The notes: generated from the sequence alone by a model not told the origin. DNA of 50,630 nt from Deltaproteobacteria bacterium (GCA_016218805.1 JACRCW010000095.1:1-50630); one strand, 5' to 3'; counted from the first letter of the stretch, positions 18,008 to 26,244 are shown. Numbers and translations: made by a program.

Positions 18008-19537
18008 ATGACGGAGGCAGACACCCAGCGCGCCGGGGAAACGGCCCCGCCCGCCCCCACCGAACGCGCACGCGCCGTGGGACGGGGCGCGCTGCTCATC
18101 ACCGGCGGCAAGGGCTGGTTCCTGGTGACGGCCACCGCGGTGAACCTGGGGCTGGCCAGCGTGCTGGGCGCGGTGGACTACGGCAACTACGGCGTCACCA
18201 TCCGGTGGGTGTCCCTGCTGAACATGATGGTGGTGCAGGGAATGTTGCAGGGCGTGAGCCGCGCGGTGAGCGCGCAACCCGGCGCGGCGCAGGCATTCCG
18301 CCGTCAGGCGTTGCGGCCGGTGGCGCTGGTGGCGGCGCTGGCGGGGCTGTTCCTGCTGGGCGCGGCGCGCCCGCTGGCCGCGCTGCTGGAGGACAACCGG
18401 CTGGCCCCGCTGTTTGCCACCAGCGCGCTCATCACCGTGGCGTACGCGTTCTATGCGGCGTTTGTGGGCGTGCTGAACGGGGCGCAGCGGTTCCGCGCGC
18501 AGGCGCTGACGGACATGGGGTTCTCCACCGCCAAGATGGTGTTCATCCTGGGCGCGGCGGCGCTGGGGCTGGGCGCGGCGGGGAGCGTGGCGGGGTTTGG
18601 CCTGGCGGCGGTGGTGCTGGCGGTGGTCACGTGGTTCACGTCGGGTTCGGACGCGCGGGAGGCACCGGGCACGCCGTTGACGGTGCGGTCTCTGCTGGCG
18701 TTCGGTGGACTGGTGATGGCGTACCAGGCGTGCCTCAACCTGCAGATGTTTGTGGACCTTGGCGTGGTGAAACGCGCCACCGGTGAAGGCATGCTGCCCG
18801 CGGAGCTGGCGGGCCACTACGCGGGTGCCACCAACGTGGCGCAGATTCCGTACCTGGCGTGTACCGCCATCACGTTTGTGCTGTTCCCGCTGCTGGGAGC
18901 GGCCGGCACGCGCACGGACCAGGAGACGCGCGAACTGGCGCGCCGCGCGACCCGCTATGCGCTGCTGGTGGCGGGCATCCCGGCGGTGGCGTTGATCGCC
19001 GCGGCGCCGGGACTGCTGCGCGCGGTGTTTCCAATGGAATACATGGGCGCCGCGCCGGCGCTGCGCCTGCTGGCGGTGGCGTACGTGTTGGCCGCGCTCT
19101 CGTCGGTAACGTGCACCATGCTCAACGCGCTGGGGCGCCCGCAGCTGTCCGTGCTGAGCGTCATGGTGGGCGTGCTGGTGACTCTGGGGCTGGCCCCGCT
19201 GCTGGTGGAACCCTGGGGGCTTACCGGCCCCGCCGCCGCCACGGCCTGCGGCATGACGTCAACGTGGCTGGTGTCGCTGCGCTGCCTGGCGTGGACGGGC
19301 CGGGGAGCGTTTGCCTGGTCCAGCCTGGTGCGCATGGGCGGGGTGATGGCGGCCCTGGCCGCCGTGGGCGCGCAGGTGCCGTGGCCTGTGGAGGGCGCGG
19401 CGGCGCGGCTGGTGGGGCTGGGCGGCGGTGCGCTGGCCGCGGTGGCAGCGCTGGTGCTGCTGTGGGTCGTCGGCGAAATCGGTCAACAGGACCTGGCGCT
19501 GCTGCGCGGCATCATCAGCCGGAAGAAGGGGGCGTGA
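18008..19537 (+). CDS. Polysaccharide flippase (Wzx/MATE-like, MVF superfamily)
   Basis: A polytopic inner-membrane protein of 509 residues with about twelve to fourteen hydrophobic segments. It opens with ALLITGGKGWFLVTATAVNLG, typical of the N-terminal half of Wzx-type lipid-linked oligosaccharide flippases, and ANVAQIPYLACTAI-like segments in the middle agree. The role would be to move undecaprenyl-linked glycan units across the inner membrane. The start is either the ATG at 18008 or the ATG at 17993; both are preceded by weak ribosome sites. The stop is three bases before the next gene, a glycosyltransferase, and three glycosyltransferases follow in one operon, which supports the flippase role. 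Confidence 0.88.
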   Translation: MTEADTQRAGETAPPAPTERARAVGRGALLITGGKGWFLVTATAVNLGLASVLGAVDYGNYGVTIRWVSLLNMMVVQGMLQGVSRAVSAQPGAAQAFRRQALRPVALVAALAGLFLLGAARPLAALLEDNRLAPLFATSALITVAYAFYAAFVGVLNGAQRFRAQALTDMGFSTAKMVFILGAAALGLGAAGSVAGFGLAAVVLAVVTWFTSGSDAREAPGTPLTVRSLLAFGGLVMAYQACLNLQMFVDLGVVKRATGEGMLPAELAGHYAGATNVAQIPYLACTAITFVLFPLLGAAGTRTDQETRELARRATRYALLVAGIPAVALIAAAPGLLRAVFPMEYMGAAPALRLLAVAYVLAALSSVTCTMLNALGRPQLSVLSVMVGVLVTLGLAPLLVEPWGLTGPAAATACGMTSTWLVSLRCLAWTGRGAFAWSSLVRMGGVMAALAAVGAQVPWPVEGAAARLVGLGGGALAAVAALVLLWVVGEIGQQDLALLRGIISRKKGA

Positions 19538-19540
19538 ACC

Positions 19541-20251
19541 GTGTACCGCGGGCGCAAGGTGGTGGCCGTCATCCCGTCCCGCAATGAGGCGCGCTTCATT
19601 GGCCGCACCATCCACACGCTGCCCGCGGAGATTGACGACGTGGTGGTGATTGATGACGCGTCTGACGACGACACCGCCGGCGCGGCGCGCGGGAGCGGGG
19701 ACCCACGGGTGGCGGTCATCACGCTGCCGCACAACCGCGGCGTGGGCGGCGCCATTGTGGCGGGGTACCGGGCGGCGCTGGCGCGCCGGGCGGCGCTGGT
19801 GCTGGTGACCAACGGTGACGGACAGATGAACGGCCGCGAGGCACTGGCGCTGCTGGCGCCGTTGGTGGACGGCCACGCGGACCTGGTGAAAGGCAACCGC
19901 CTGCGCTGCCCCGGCACGCGCGACAGTATCCCCGCTGGCCGCCGCGCGGGTATCCGCCTGTTCTCCGCACTGACACGCCTGGCCACCGGTTACGACGTGG
20001 GCGACGCGCAGAGCGGGTACCACGCGTTGACCGCGGCCGCGCTGCGCCGGCTCCCCCTGGAGTCACTGTGGCCGCGCTGGGGTTTCCCCAATGACCTGCT
20101 GATGAAGGCGGCCGCCGCGGGCCTGCGCGTACAGGAGCGCCCCGTGCGGGCCATCTACGGTGACGAGGTGAGCGCGCTGCACCCGTGGCACGCGGTGCAT
20201 CCGGTGGGCACGTTGCTGCTGCGCGGCGTGGCCCGGCGCTGGCGGCGGTGA
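19541..20251 (+). CDS. Glycosyltransferase family 2 (dolichyl-phosphate-mannose-synthase-like)
   Basis: A 236-residue GT-A fold glycosyltransferase. It starts with KVVAVIPSRNEARFIGRTI, followed by the nucleotide-sugar motif VVVIDDASDDDT (34-45), and TNGDGQM (90-96), which matches the Asp-x-Asp-like site of polyprenyl-phosphate sugar transferases. The sequence lacks C-terminal membrane helices, as in DPM1-like soluble enzymes. The reaction would add a sugar from a nucleotide donor to a lipid or glycan acceptor on the cytoplasmic side. The start is a GTG three bases after the flippase stop. Its TGA overlaps the ATG of the next gene by one base. Confidence 0.9.
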   Translation: MYRGRKVVAVIPSRNEARFIGRTIHTLPAEIDDVVVIDDASDDDTAGAARGSGDPRVAVITLPHNRGVGGAIVAGYRAALARRAALVLVTNGDGQMNGREALALLAPLVDGHADLVKGNRLRCPGTRDSIPAGRRAGIRLFSALTRLATGYDVGDAQSGYHALTAAALRRLPLESLWPRWGFPNDLLMKAAAAGLRVQERPVRAIYGDEVSALHPWHAVHPVGTLLLRGVARRWRR

Positions 20252-21363
20252 TGCGCGTCCTGTGGCTGGCGTCGTCATTTCCCCGCCGCGTGGAGGATGC
20301 CGCGGGCGCGTTCCTGGGTCCGCTGGCATGCTGGCTGGCGCAGCGCGTGGACCTGGCGGTGGCCACGCCGCGCTCGCCCATCCGCAGTGACGCTTTCACG
20401 TGGGGCGCGCGGCGGGTGGACGTGCCGTACGCGCCCGCGCGGATTGAGCGCCTGTTCTTTGGCAACGGGGCGCCGCAAGCGCTGCGGACGCGGCCGTGGA
20501 CCGCGCTGCTGGCGCCGGGCGCGGTGGTGGCACTGGCGCAGTGCGTCCGGCGCATGCGGCCGGACGTCGTCATGGCGCACTGGTTGCTTCCCGCGGGGCT
20601 GGCGGCGGCACTTGCGCGCGCGGCGGATGGGCCACCGTGGATGGCGTACGCACACGGGACGGACGCGCGGTGGCTGGCGCACCTGCCTGCGGCAGCGGAC
20701 CTGTTCCGCGGCGCGGAGACCGTCGCTGCTCCGTCGGCCTCGCTGGCGGCGGAGCTTCAGCGCGCGCTTGCCCGCAAGATAGACGTGCTCCCGCTGCCGG
20801 TGCAGCGCGGCGCCACCCGCGCGCCCGTGGACCACCGTGACGTGGGCTTCCTGGGACGGCTGCTGCCGCAGAAGGGCGTGGACGTGCTCATCCACGCGTG
20901 CGCGGCGGGGAAGCGCTCGCTGCTCGTCGGAGGTGACGGCCCGGAGCGGGCGCGGCTGGCGCGGCTGGCACGCGCGCGCGGCGTGGATGCGCGCTTCCTC
21001 GGCGCCGTCCCGCCGGGGGACCGTGGGCGGTTCTTTGCCTCCGTGCGCGTGCTCGCCGTTCCCAGCGTGCAGCCGGAAGGTGCGCCGGCGGTCATCGCCG
21101 AGGCGTGGGCCCACGGTCTGCCGGTGGTGGGCTCGGCCGTCCCCGGTATTCTCGACGTGCTGCCGCCGGCTTCCTGCACGCCCGCCGGGAATGCTAAGGC
21201 CCTCTCGGACATGCTCCGCCTGGCCCTCCACGACGGGAAATGGCGCCGCGCCGCGGTGCGTGCGGCACGGGACGGCGCCGCCGCGCGGGCCCCGGCGGTG
21301 GCCGGCCCGCGGTTCCTCCACCTGCTGGAGCAGGCAGCAGCGCGGGGCTGGCGTCGGCCATGA
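20251..21363 (+). CDS. Glycosyltransferase family 4-like
   Basis: A 370-residue GT-B glycosyltransferase. The N-terminal domain opens with MRVLWLASSFPRR, a usual GT4 beginning, and the C-terminal donor domain has VGFLGRLLPQKGVDVLIHA, GGDGPERARL and the EX7E-type region around EGAPAVIAEAWAHGLPVVGS (here Glu-Gly-Ala-Pro then Glu-Ala). Retaining transfer from a nucleotide sugar is expected. The ATG at 20251 overlaps the stop of the GT2 gene by one base, and the gene ends in an ATGA overlap with the next glycosyltransferase. It is part of the flippase operon. Donor and acceptor cannot be told from sequence. Confidence 0.9.
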   Translation: MRVLWLASSFPRRVEDAAGAFLGPLACWLAQRVDLAVATPRSPIRSDAFTWGARRVDVPYAPARIERLFFGNGAPQALRTRPWTALLAPGAVVALAQCVRRMRPDVVMAHWLLPAGLAAALARAADGPPWMAYAHGTDARWLAHLPAAADLFRGAETVAAPSASLAAELQRALARKIDVLPLPVQRGATRAPVDHRDVGFLGRLLPQKGVDVLIHACAAGKRSLLVGGDGPERARLARLARARGVDARFLGAVPPGDRGRFFASVRVLAVPSVQPEGAPAVIAEAWAHGLPVVGSAVPGILDVLPPASCTPAGNAKALSDMLRLALHDGKWRRAAVRAARDGAAARAPAVAGPRFLHLLEQAAARGWRRP

Positions 21364-22490
21364 CCCGCGAAGTCCTCCTCGTCACCAAGCCGTTTGGCCC
21401 GCCCTGGCGGGACAGCTCCAAGAACCTGGCGCGTGACCTCGCCGTGTCCGGCCGGCGCTACCGCTACCGCGTGCTCGCGCCGCGCGGCAGCCCGCTGCCC
21501 GAGGGTCCCATTGAAGTGGAGCGCATCTACCGTGACCTGGGCAGCTACCAGCCCGCGCTGGCGCAGAACCTCCGCGTGCTGGCCCGCCTGGTGGGCCCGT
21601 CCCAGGGCGAGGCGCTCTACCACTTCTTCCACGCTCCCAATCCGCGCACCGCCAAGGCGGCGCACCAGGCGCTGCGCTTCCAACGCCGCAAGCGCCCGGT
21701 GCTCCACACCGCGTGTTCGCTACCTTCCGCATTGACGCCGCTGCAGGAGAGCTGCTTTGCGGACCGCACGCTGGTGCTCAGCGCGCACACGGAGGGACTG
21801 ATGATGCGCGCGGGCGTGCCCGGCGTGGTGCGCGTGGACCCGTGCGTGCCCTGCCCGCGCAAGCCTGAGCACTCTGAACGCGAAGCCGCGCGGCAGGCCC
21901 TGCAGCTCAAGGACGCACCGGTGGTGCTGTTTGCCGGTGACCTGGAGATGGGACGCGGGGCACCGGTGTTTGTGGCCGCCATGCCGCTCATTGCGCGGCA
22001 GGTACCGGAGGCGCAGTACGTGCTGGCGTGCCGGGCCAAGACCGCGCACAGCCGCATGGCGGAGGAGGAACTCAAGGCGCTGGTGCGCGGGTGCGGGTTG
22101 ATGGACCGCACGCGCTTCATGGGCGAGACGGACCGCATGGCGGAGTTGCTGCTCGTCGCGGATGTGCAGGCGCTGCCCGCCCGCTCGCTTGAGAAGAAGA
22201 TGGACTACCCACTGGTGTTGCTGGAGGGCTTTGCGCGGATGCTGCCCGCCGTCGTCGGAGACGCGCCCACGCTGCTGGAGATGGCTGAGCTGCCCGGCAG
22301 CCCCTGCGTGTCCGCCCGCTCCGACGCACCCGACGAGGTCGCGGCCCGGATCGTCGCCCTGCTGCGCGATGATCACCGCCGCCGTGAGATGGGCCGCGCC
22401 GCGCGCAAGCTCGCCGAGACGCGGTTCAACCCGACGGAGTTCGCCACGCGGTGCGAGGCGCTGTACGACGAGCTGCTGGCGCGGCGCTGA
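21360..22490 (+). CDS. Glycosyltransferase, GT4-like (GT-B)
   Basis: A 376-residue protein with a GT-B layout. The N-terminus MTREVLLVTKPFGPPW is followed by a first domain with many Arg residues. The second domain carries VVLFAGDLEMGRGAPVF, the RFMGETDRMAELL segment typical of GT4 donor domains, and YPLVLLEGFARMLPAVVGD, where the EX7E-like acid is less obvious than in the previous gene. The end (ARKLAETRFNPTEFATRCE) is standard for the family. It starts with an ATG at 21360 inside an ATGA overlap, so it is translationally coupled to the upstream GT4 gene and closes the operon. Confidence 0.85.
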   Translation: MTREVLLVTKPFGPPWRDSSKNLARDLAVSGRRYRYRVLAPRGSPLPEGPIEVERIYRDLGSYQPALAQNLRVLARLVGPSQGEALYHFFHAPNPRTAKAAHQALRFQRRKRPVLHTACSLPSALTPLQESCFADRTLVLSAHTEGLMMRAGVPGVVRVDPCVPCPRKPEHSEREAARQALQLKDAPVVLFAGDLEMGRGAPVFVAAMPLIARQVPEAQYVLACRAKTAHSRMAEEELKALVRGCGLMDRTRFMGETDRMAELLLVADVQALPARSLEKKMDYPLVLLEGFARMLPAVVGDAPTLLEMAELPGSPCVSARSDAPDEVAARIVALLRDDHRRREMGRAARKLAETRFNPTEFATRCEALYDELLARR

Positions 22491-22597
22491 TGTGGCCCGC
22501 GCCGAGCGGCGAACACAATGCGCGATCCCGGCAAGGCGCATCGGCGGCGGTGCGGCCGGGATAGGCTCGCGCGTCTCCTTTGAGGAGCGGTGCGAAC

Positions 22598-23143
22598 ATG
22601 AACAGGCTGGCGAGTGCAGTCTGGGTTCTCTTGGCGGTGATGGCCTGCGGCACGGGCACCAGCGGCGATGACGATGACAGCGGGGGCGCATTGGACGCCG
22701 GCGGCAGCACGCCGGACGCGGGTTCCGCGGCGGATGCGGGCACCGAGCCGGACGCGGGCGGCGCCGCCTTCTGGACCGGCACCTACGATCCGTCGGGCTC
22801 CCCCTCGCCGACCAGCGGGCGGCACAACGCGGGGCGCGACTGCATGGCCTGCCATGATTCCCTCGGCGCGTCGACGTGGCTCATCGGCGGAACCGTGTAC
22901 GCCACGTCGGCAGGGACGGCTGCACCGCACGTGCAGGTGGGCCTGCGTGACGGCACGCAGTTCTTCTCCACGTATTCGGCCACCAACGGGAACTTCTGGA
23001 TTCCCAAGGGGTCGGCGTCGGTGAACTGGGCCACGGTGGAAATCCGCCTGCGCAACGCCAACGGTGAGAAGGTCATGGGCAGCGAGGCAACCTCCGGCTG
23101 CAACGACTGCCACACCGGGACGTCCCGCCTGGTTGCGCCCTGA
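22598..23143 (+). CDS. Lipoprotein with two CxxCH heme-binding motifs
   Basis: A 181-residue secreted lipoprotein. The signal peptide ends at Cys17 (VMAC), followed by an Asp-rich and Asp-Ala-Gly linker. Two c-type heme motifs are present, CMACH at 82-86 and CNDCH at 168-172, separated by a beta-rich region (FFSTYSATNGNFWIPKG). The two hemes flank this domain, unlike the tightly spaced motifs of classic multiheme cytochromes. Electron transfer at the outer membrane or in the periplasm is possible but not shown. The ATG at 22598 has GAGGAG upstream; the frame extends to 22580 only with a TTG. It is separate from the glycan operon (107 bases away). Confidence 0.78.
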   Translation: MNRLASAVWVLLAVMACGTGTSGDDDDSGGALDAGGSTPDAGSAADAGTEPDAGGAAFWTGTYDPSGSPSPTSGRHNAGRDCMACHDSLGASTWLIGGTVYATSAGTAAPHVQVGLRDGTQFFSTYSATNGNFWIPKGSASVNWATVEIRLRNANGEKVMGSEATSGCNDCHTGTSRLVAP

Positions 23144-23232
23144 GCGCGTGCGCGGGTCCTGAGGCGCGCGCTGCATGCCGGGCCGCACTCCGATGAAGGT
23201 TGCGCCCGGTCCCCGCGTGACGCTACCGTTCA

Positions 23233-23246
23233 TGCAGAAGTCTGCA
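23233..23246. promoter_or_regulatory. TGCAG-AAGT-CTGCA palindrome before vapB, possible operator
   Basis: A perfect 5-base inverted repeat with a 4-base spacer, 10 bases before the vapB start. VapBC operons are usually autoregulated by the VapBC complex binding palindromes in this position. A weak promoter may lie just upstream (TTGCGC and TACCGT 18 bases apart). Confidence 0.4.
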
Positions 23247-23256
23247 CGGTGCGAGC

Positions 23257-23517
23257 ATGCGAACGACGCTGGACCTCAACGACTCCCTGGTGGCCAAGGC
23301 CAAGGCGCTTGCAGCCAAGGAACACACGACGCTGACGAACCTGATCGAGCAGGGCCTCGCATTGCGGCTCCGCTCCCCGCGGGGGCGTTCGTCACGGGGC
23401 CGACGGGCGCTGCCCGTGTTTGCGGGCACAGGGGGCCTTACCGCCGCGGTGAAGGACTCCCTGACCCATCGGGCGCTGCTTGATGCCGTCGACGAAGGCG
23501 ACGAAGTGGCGCCGTGA
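23257..23517 (+). CDS. vapB: VapB-type antitoxin (ribbon-helix-helix)
   Basis: An 86-residue protein. The N-terminal MRTTLDLNDSLVAKAKALAA, then TTLTNLIEQGLALRL, is a typical ribbon-helix-helix DNA-binding unit of VapB antitoxins: a short beta strand that pairs in the dimer, then two helices. The Arg-rich middle (SPRGRSSRGRRALP) and the C-terminal FAGTGGLTAAVKDSLTHRALLDAVDE would bind the toxin. The gene ends in a GTGA overlap with the PIN-domain toxin gene, the usual antitoxin-first order. It should repress its own promoter; a TGCAG-AAGT-CTGCA palindrome sits just before the start. Confidence 0.88.
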   Translation: MRTTLDLNDSLVAKAKALAAKEHTTLTNLIEQGLALRLRSPRGRSSRGRRALPVFAGTGGLTAAVKDSLTHRALLDAVDEGDEVAP

Positions 23518-23948
23518 CTCCAGACGTCAACGTCCTGGTCGCGGCATCGCGGCGCGACCATCCCCACCACGGACGCGCCGTCGCCTGGCTCGACGACGCG
23601 CTTGACGCCACCGGTCGTGGAGACCGCTTTGCCCTGCTGCCGATGGTCGCAGTCGGATTCCTGCGGTTGGTCACCAACCGACGGGTGTTCGTGCATCCGA
23701 CCCCCATTGGCGCAGCGCGAGCCTTTGTGTGCGCGATCCTCGATGCGCCGGGTGTCGAGATGGGGGAGGTGGGAGCGGAGTGGTCACGGGTGGAGCGGCT
23801 GTGCGTGGAGCAAGGCCTGATCGGGAACGACATCCCCGATGCCTGGATCGCCGCCGCCGTGATGTACCGGAGCGACCACCTGGTGACCTTTGACCGGGGC
23901 TTCCGCCGGTGGCTGCCCGCAGGACAACTCACCGTGCTGGAGCCGTGA
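23514..23948 (+). CDS. vapC: VapC-type PIN-domain ribonuclease toxin
   Basis: A 144-residue PIN-domain protein. Asp4 in MTPDVNVLVAA is the first metal-binding acidic residue, GNDIPDAWIAA carries the third, and LVTFDRGFRRW the fourth. The conserved Glu usually in the second position is not obvious: that segment reads MVAVGFLRLVTNRRVF, a variant I have seen in VapC branches. VapC toxins cleave tRNA or rRNA and are neutralised by VapB. The GTG start at 23514 overlaps the antitoxin stop as GTGA, so translation is coupled. The target RNA cannot be predicted. Confidence 0.9.
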   Translation: MTPDVNVLVAASRRDHPHHGRAVAWLDDALDATGRGDRFALLPMVAVGFLRLVTNRRVFVHPTPIGAARAFVCAILDAPGVEMGEVGAEWSRVERLCVEQGLIGNDIPDAWIAAAVMYRSDHLVTFDRGFRRWLPAGQLTVLEP

Positions 23949-23960
23949 CGGCGGGCCCGC

Positions 23961-25169
23961 TCACCGGGCGGCGCTCATCAACTGCCGGCCCTCATCCATG
24001 AGCACCATCTTCTTCACGCCGGGGGCCAGGCGGACCAGCACCTTGCCGTGCTTTTGAAGCGGCGCAGTGACGTCCACCATCACGGTCCGGCCGCCCGCCT
24101 CCTGCAGGTGCACCACCAGGCGGGACGTGGGCACGGGCGGCGCGGACAGGCTCCACAGCACGCGGTCTTTCGGCGGCGGCTCCTGCAGCCGCACAAACTC
24201 CGCGCGGTAGCCCCCCAGCCAGGACGCATCGCGTACAAGCTGCAGGTACGCCGGCAGCTTCTCCAGCGGCGCACGCGGCGCGGGCGTCCGCGGCGGCCCC
24301 AACACCCGGCGCGCACCCACCAGCACCAGGCCCTGGGACAGGGTGGGCGTAGGCCAGGTACGCAGCCCGGTCTCCAGCCAGAAGCGCAGCGCCCCGGTGT
24401 CCGCGTCCACAACCAGCAGCCCGTCCCGGCAGGAGATCCACAGCGCGCCCTCCGCGCGCGCCACGCGGCACGCGCCGTCGGTGGACGTGAGGGCCGCGCG
24501 CGCGTCCACCACCGTGTTCCAGCGCACCTTCCCCGTGGCCGGGTCCAAGGCCACCACGCCGCGGTCCAGCACCAGCCACGCGCCGTCCGGAGCCACCACC
24601 AGGTCCGCCGCCGCCGCCGGGTCCAGGCCGGGCAGCGCACCGCGTGCGTCCAGCTCCCAGGCCAGCGCGCCGGTTTGTAATTCGTACGCGGACAGCGTGA
24701 CGCCCATCCCCGCGTGCGCGGCCCAGGCAATCACCGCCAGCTTCCCGGCCTGTTGCACGTCCGCCACCGGCGCCTCCACCGTGCGCGGCGCGCCGTCCAC
24801 CAGGATCCGCCGCGACGGGGCGGCGTCCACCCGCAGCGGGCTCCCGCCGTGGTCCGCGCGCCGGGGCTCCAGGAACGTCAGCGGCCCCGCGTACGCGGCC
24901 GGCGCGGCGGGGACCTCCGCCAGCGGCGCACCGGTGGCCGCGTCAAATGCCACGCGCGCACCCTCACCTTCGGCGGGCATGGCCCACGCCACCCCGCCGT
25001 GCACCGCCACCAGCGGGCGCGGCAGTGTGTCCGCCTCCGTCTTCCAGCGCACCTGCCCGCTGTGCGCGTCTGCCGCCAGGAGGTGGAAATCCGGCGTCTG
25101 GGCCGCAGGCGGCGGTGCCAGCGCGCACAGGAGCAACGGCAGCAGCGGGGAGGACACCGGGTTGCTCAC
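23961..25169 (-). CDS. Secreted PQQ-type beta-propeller protein
   Basis: A 402-residue protein with an N-terminal signal (SSPLLPLLLCALAPPPAA). The body shows several PQQ-like repeat blades: LLAADAHSGQVRWKTE, VVALDPATGKVRWNTV and LLVVDADTGALRFWLE follow the pattern of an Asp-x-x-Thr-Gly turn and a Trp on the last strand. BamB and PQQ dehydrogenases share this repeat, but no PQQ-binding or catalytic residues stand out, and a structural or binding role is more likely. The GTG at 25169 is chosen because it overlaps the stop of the upstream lipoprotein as GTGA; the frame stays open upstream only as antisense. The last 100 residues are not propeller-like. Confidence 0.78.
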   Translation of the reverse strand: MSNPVSSPLLPLLLCALAPPPAAQTPDFHLLAADAHSGQVRWKTEADTLPRPLVAVHGGVAWAMPAEGEGARVAFDAATGAPLAEVPAAPAAYAGPLTFLEPRRADHGGSPLRVDAAPSRRILVDGAPRTVEAPVADVQQAGKLAVIAWAAHAGMGVTLSAYELQTGALAWELDARGALPGLDPAAAADLVVAPDGAWLVLDRGVVALDPATGKVRWNTVVDARAALTSTDGACRVARAEGALWISCRDGLLVVDADTGALRFWLETGLRTWPTPTLSQGLVLVGARRVLGPPRTPAPRAPLEKLPAYLQLVRDASWLGGYRAEFVRLQEPPPKDRVLWSLSAPPVPTSRLVVHLQEAGGRTVMVDVTAPLQKHGKVLVRLAPGVKKMVLMDEGRQLMSAAR

Positions 25170-25543
25170 GGGCACCGCGGCGTCGGCGGCGTCTCCGAGT
25201 CGGCCCGCTGATCGCACTTGAGGTAGCGCAGCCCGGCGGCATTCCGGCACAGGGTGACGTCATAGCGCTGCGCTGCTTCCACGGTGAAGGTGCACGTGTC
25301 CTGCCCCAGCGTGCACCCGCCGGGGTCCGCCGCGGTGATCTTCTGTTCCCCCTCAGCCAAATCCCGCGTGCCGCACGTGGCCGGAGCAACGTTGGGGTCG
25401 CGCTGGCCGGGCAGTGGATGGTCGCGCTCCACGCTGTAGGAGACAACGCAGTCCGCGTCGTTGCAGAACGTGAGGCGCGCCTGCTGGCCGCACCCCGCCA
25501 GCAGCAGGACGGCAAGGAATGTGACGGAGAGGCAAGGGGCCAT
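25166..25543 (-). CDS. Small Cys-rich lipoprotein
   Basis: A 125-residue lipoprotein: the signal ends LLAGC, giving a lipidated Cys18. The mature part is rich in Cys (FCNDADC, GGCTLGQDTC, TLCRN, LKCDQ, RCP), which suggests disulphides in the periplasm or outside. A similar region (VSYSVERDHPLPG) gives no recognised family. It is translationally coupled by a GTGA overlap to the PQQ-propeller gene, so the two products may act together. The ATG at 25543 gives a canonical lipoprotein signal; the longer frame to 25627 lacks one. Confidence 0.72.
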   Translation of the reverse strand: MAPCLSVTFLAVLLLAGCGQQARLTFCNDADCVVSYSVERDHPLPGQRDPNVAPATCGTRDLAEGEQKITAADPGGCTLGQDTCTFTVEAAQRYDVTLCRNAAGLRYLKCDQRADSETPPTPRCP

Positions 25544-25653
25544 GCCGCGAGGCTGCCCGCGCGGGCCCCCGGAAGCCAACCCCCGCGCCGCGCAGACCCC
25601 GCACGCTGCACCGTGCTTGCGGATCAAGATTGACGCGTGCTACCGGCCACGCC

Positions 25654-25705
25654 CCCTTCGGGATTCCCGGAGGGAACATAGGGGTGCAGCGGCAATGGTG
25701 CCGCT
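25654..25705 (+). promoter_or_regulatory. Two hairpins in the rpsF leader
   Basis: Upstream of rpsF, CCCTTCGGGA at 25654-25663 pairs with TCCCGGAGGG at 25665-25674 (one wobble, tight loop). A second perfect 7-base stem pairs AGCGGCA (25688-25694) with TGCCGCT (25699-25705) across ATGG. Bacteria often autoregulate rpsF-rpsR by S6:S18 binding to a leader RNA. I did not find the full conserved core of that motif, so autoregulation is a hypothesis. Confidence 0.4.
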
Positions 25706-25764
25706 TCATCGCTTCCTCGCTCCGGACAAGGTGCCGGGGCCAGAGCCCGTGAGGAGGCCGTTTC

Positions 25765-26244
25765 ATGGCTGAAGCACAAGCAAACATTCCGCCGTACGTG
25801 CGGCAATACGAAACCATCTACGTCCTGAAGCCCGAGTTCGAAGACCCGCAGGTGCTGGAGGTCGTCGAGAAGATGCGTGCGCTGGTGGCGCGCGAAGGCG
25901 GCAAGACCATCAAGATCTCCAACTGGGGCAAGAAGAAGCTCGCCTATGAGGTCAAGGGCAACCAGAAGGGCATCTACGTGCATCACCTGTACGTGGGCCC
26001 GTCCAAGGTGGCCGCCGAGTACGAGCGCAACCTCCGCATCATGGACCCCGTGGTCCTGCACCAGACCGTTGTGCTTGAGAAGAACGTGCTGGCGGACAAG
26101 GTGCCCGTGCAGGAGGACAGCCTGGTGCCCCCCGTGAAGGAGGTCCGCCGGGACCGCGAGCGCGGTGATGACGACGAGTTCGGCGGCGGCTTTGAGGAGC
26201 GGCGGGACTTCTTCAGCAACGAGGATGCGGCCGAGGACGCGTGA
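25765..26244 (+). CDS. rpsF: 30S ribosomal protein S6
   Basis: A 159-residue S6 that binds 16S rRNA with S18 in the platform of the small subunit. The core is clear: YETIYVLKPEF, then a central ISNWGKKKLAYEVKGNQKGIY and YERNLRIMDPVV. The E. coli protein is about 130-135 residues, and the extra length is an acidic, low-complexity C-terminal tail (RDRERGDDDEFGGGFEERRD onward). A strong GAGGAGG site precedes the ATG. It is the first gene of the rpsF-rpsR-rplI operon, and a hairpin-rich leader lies upstream. Confidence 0.97.
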   Translation: MAEAQANIPPYVRQYETIYVLKPEFEDPQVLEVVEKMRALVAREGGKTIKISNWGKKKLAYEVKGNQKGIYVHHLYVGPSKVAAEYERNLRIMDPVVLHQTVVLEKNVLADKVPVQEDSLVPPVKEVRRDRERGDDDEFGGGFEERRDFFSNEDAAEDA

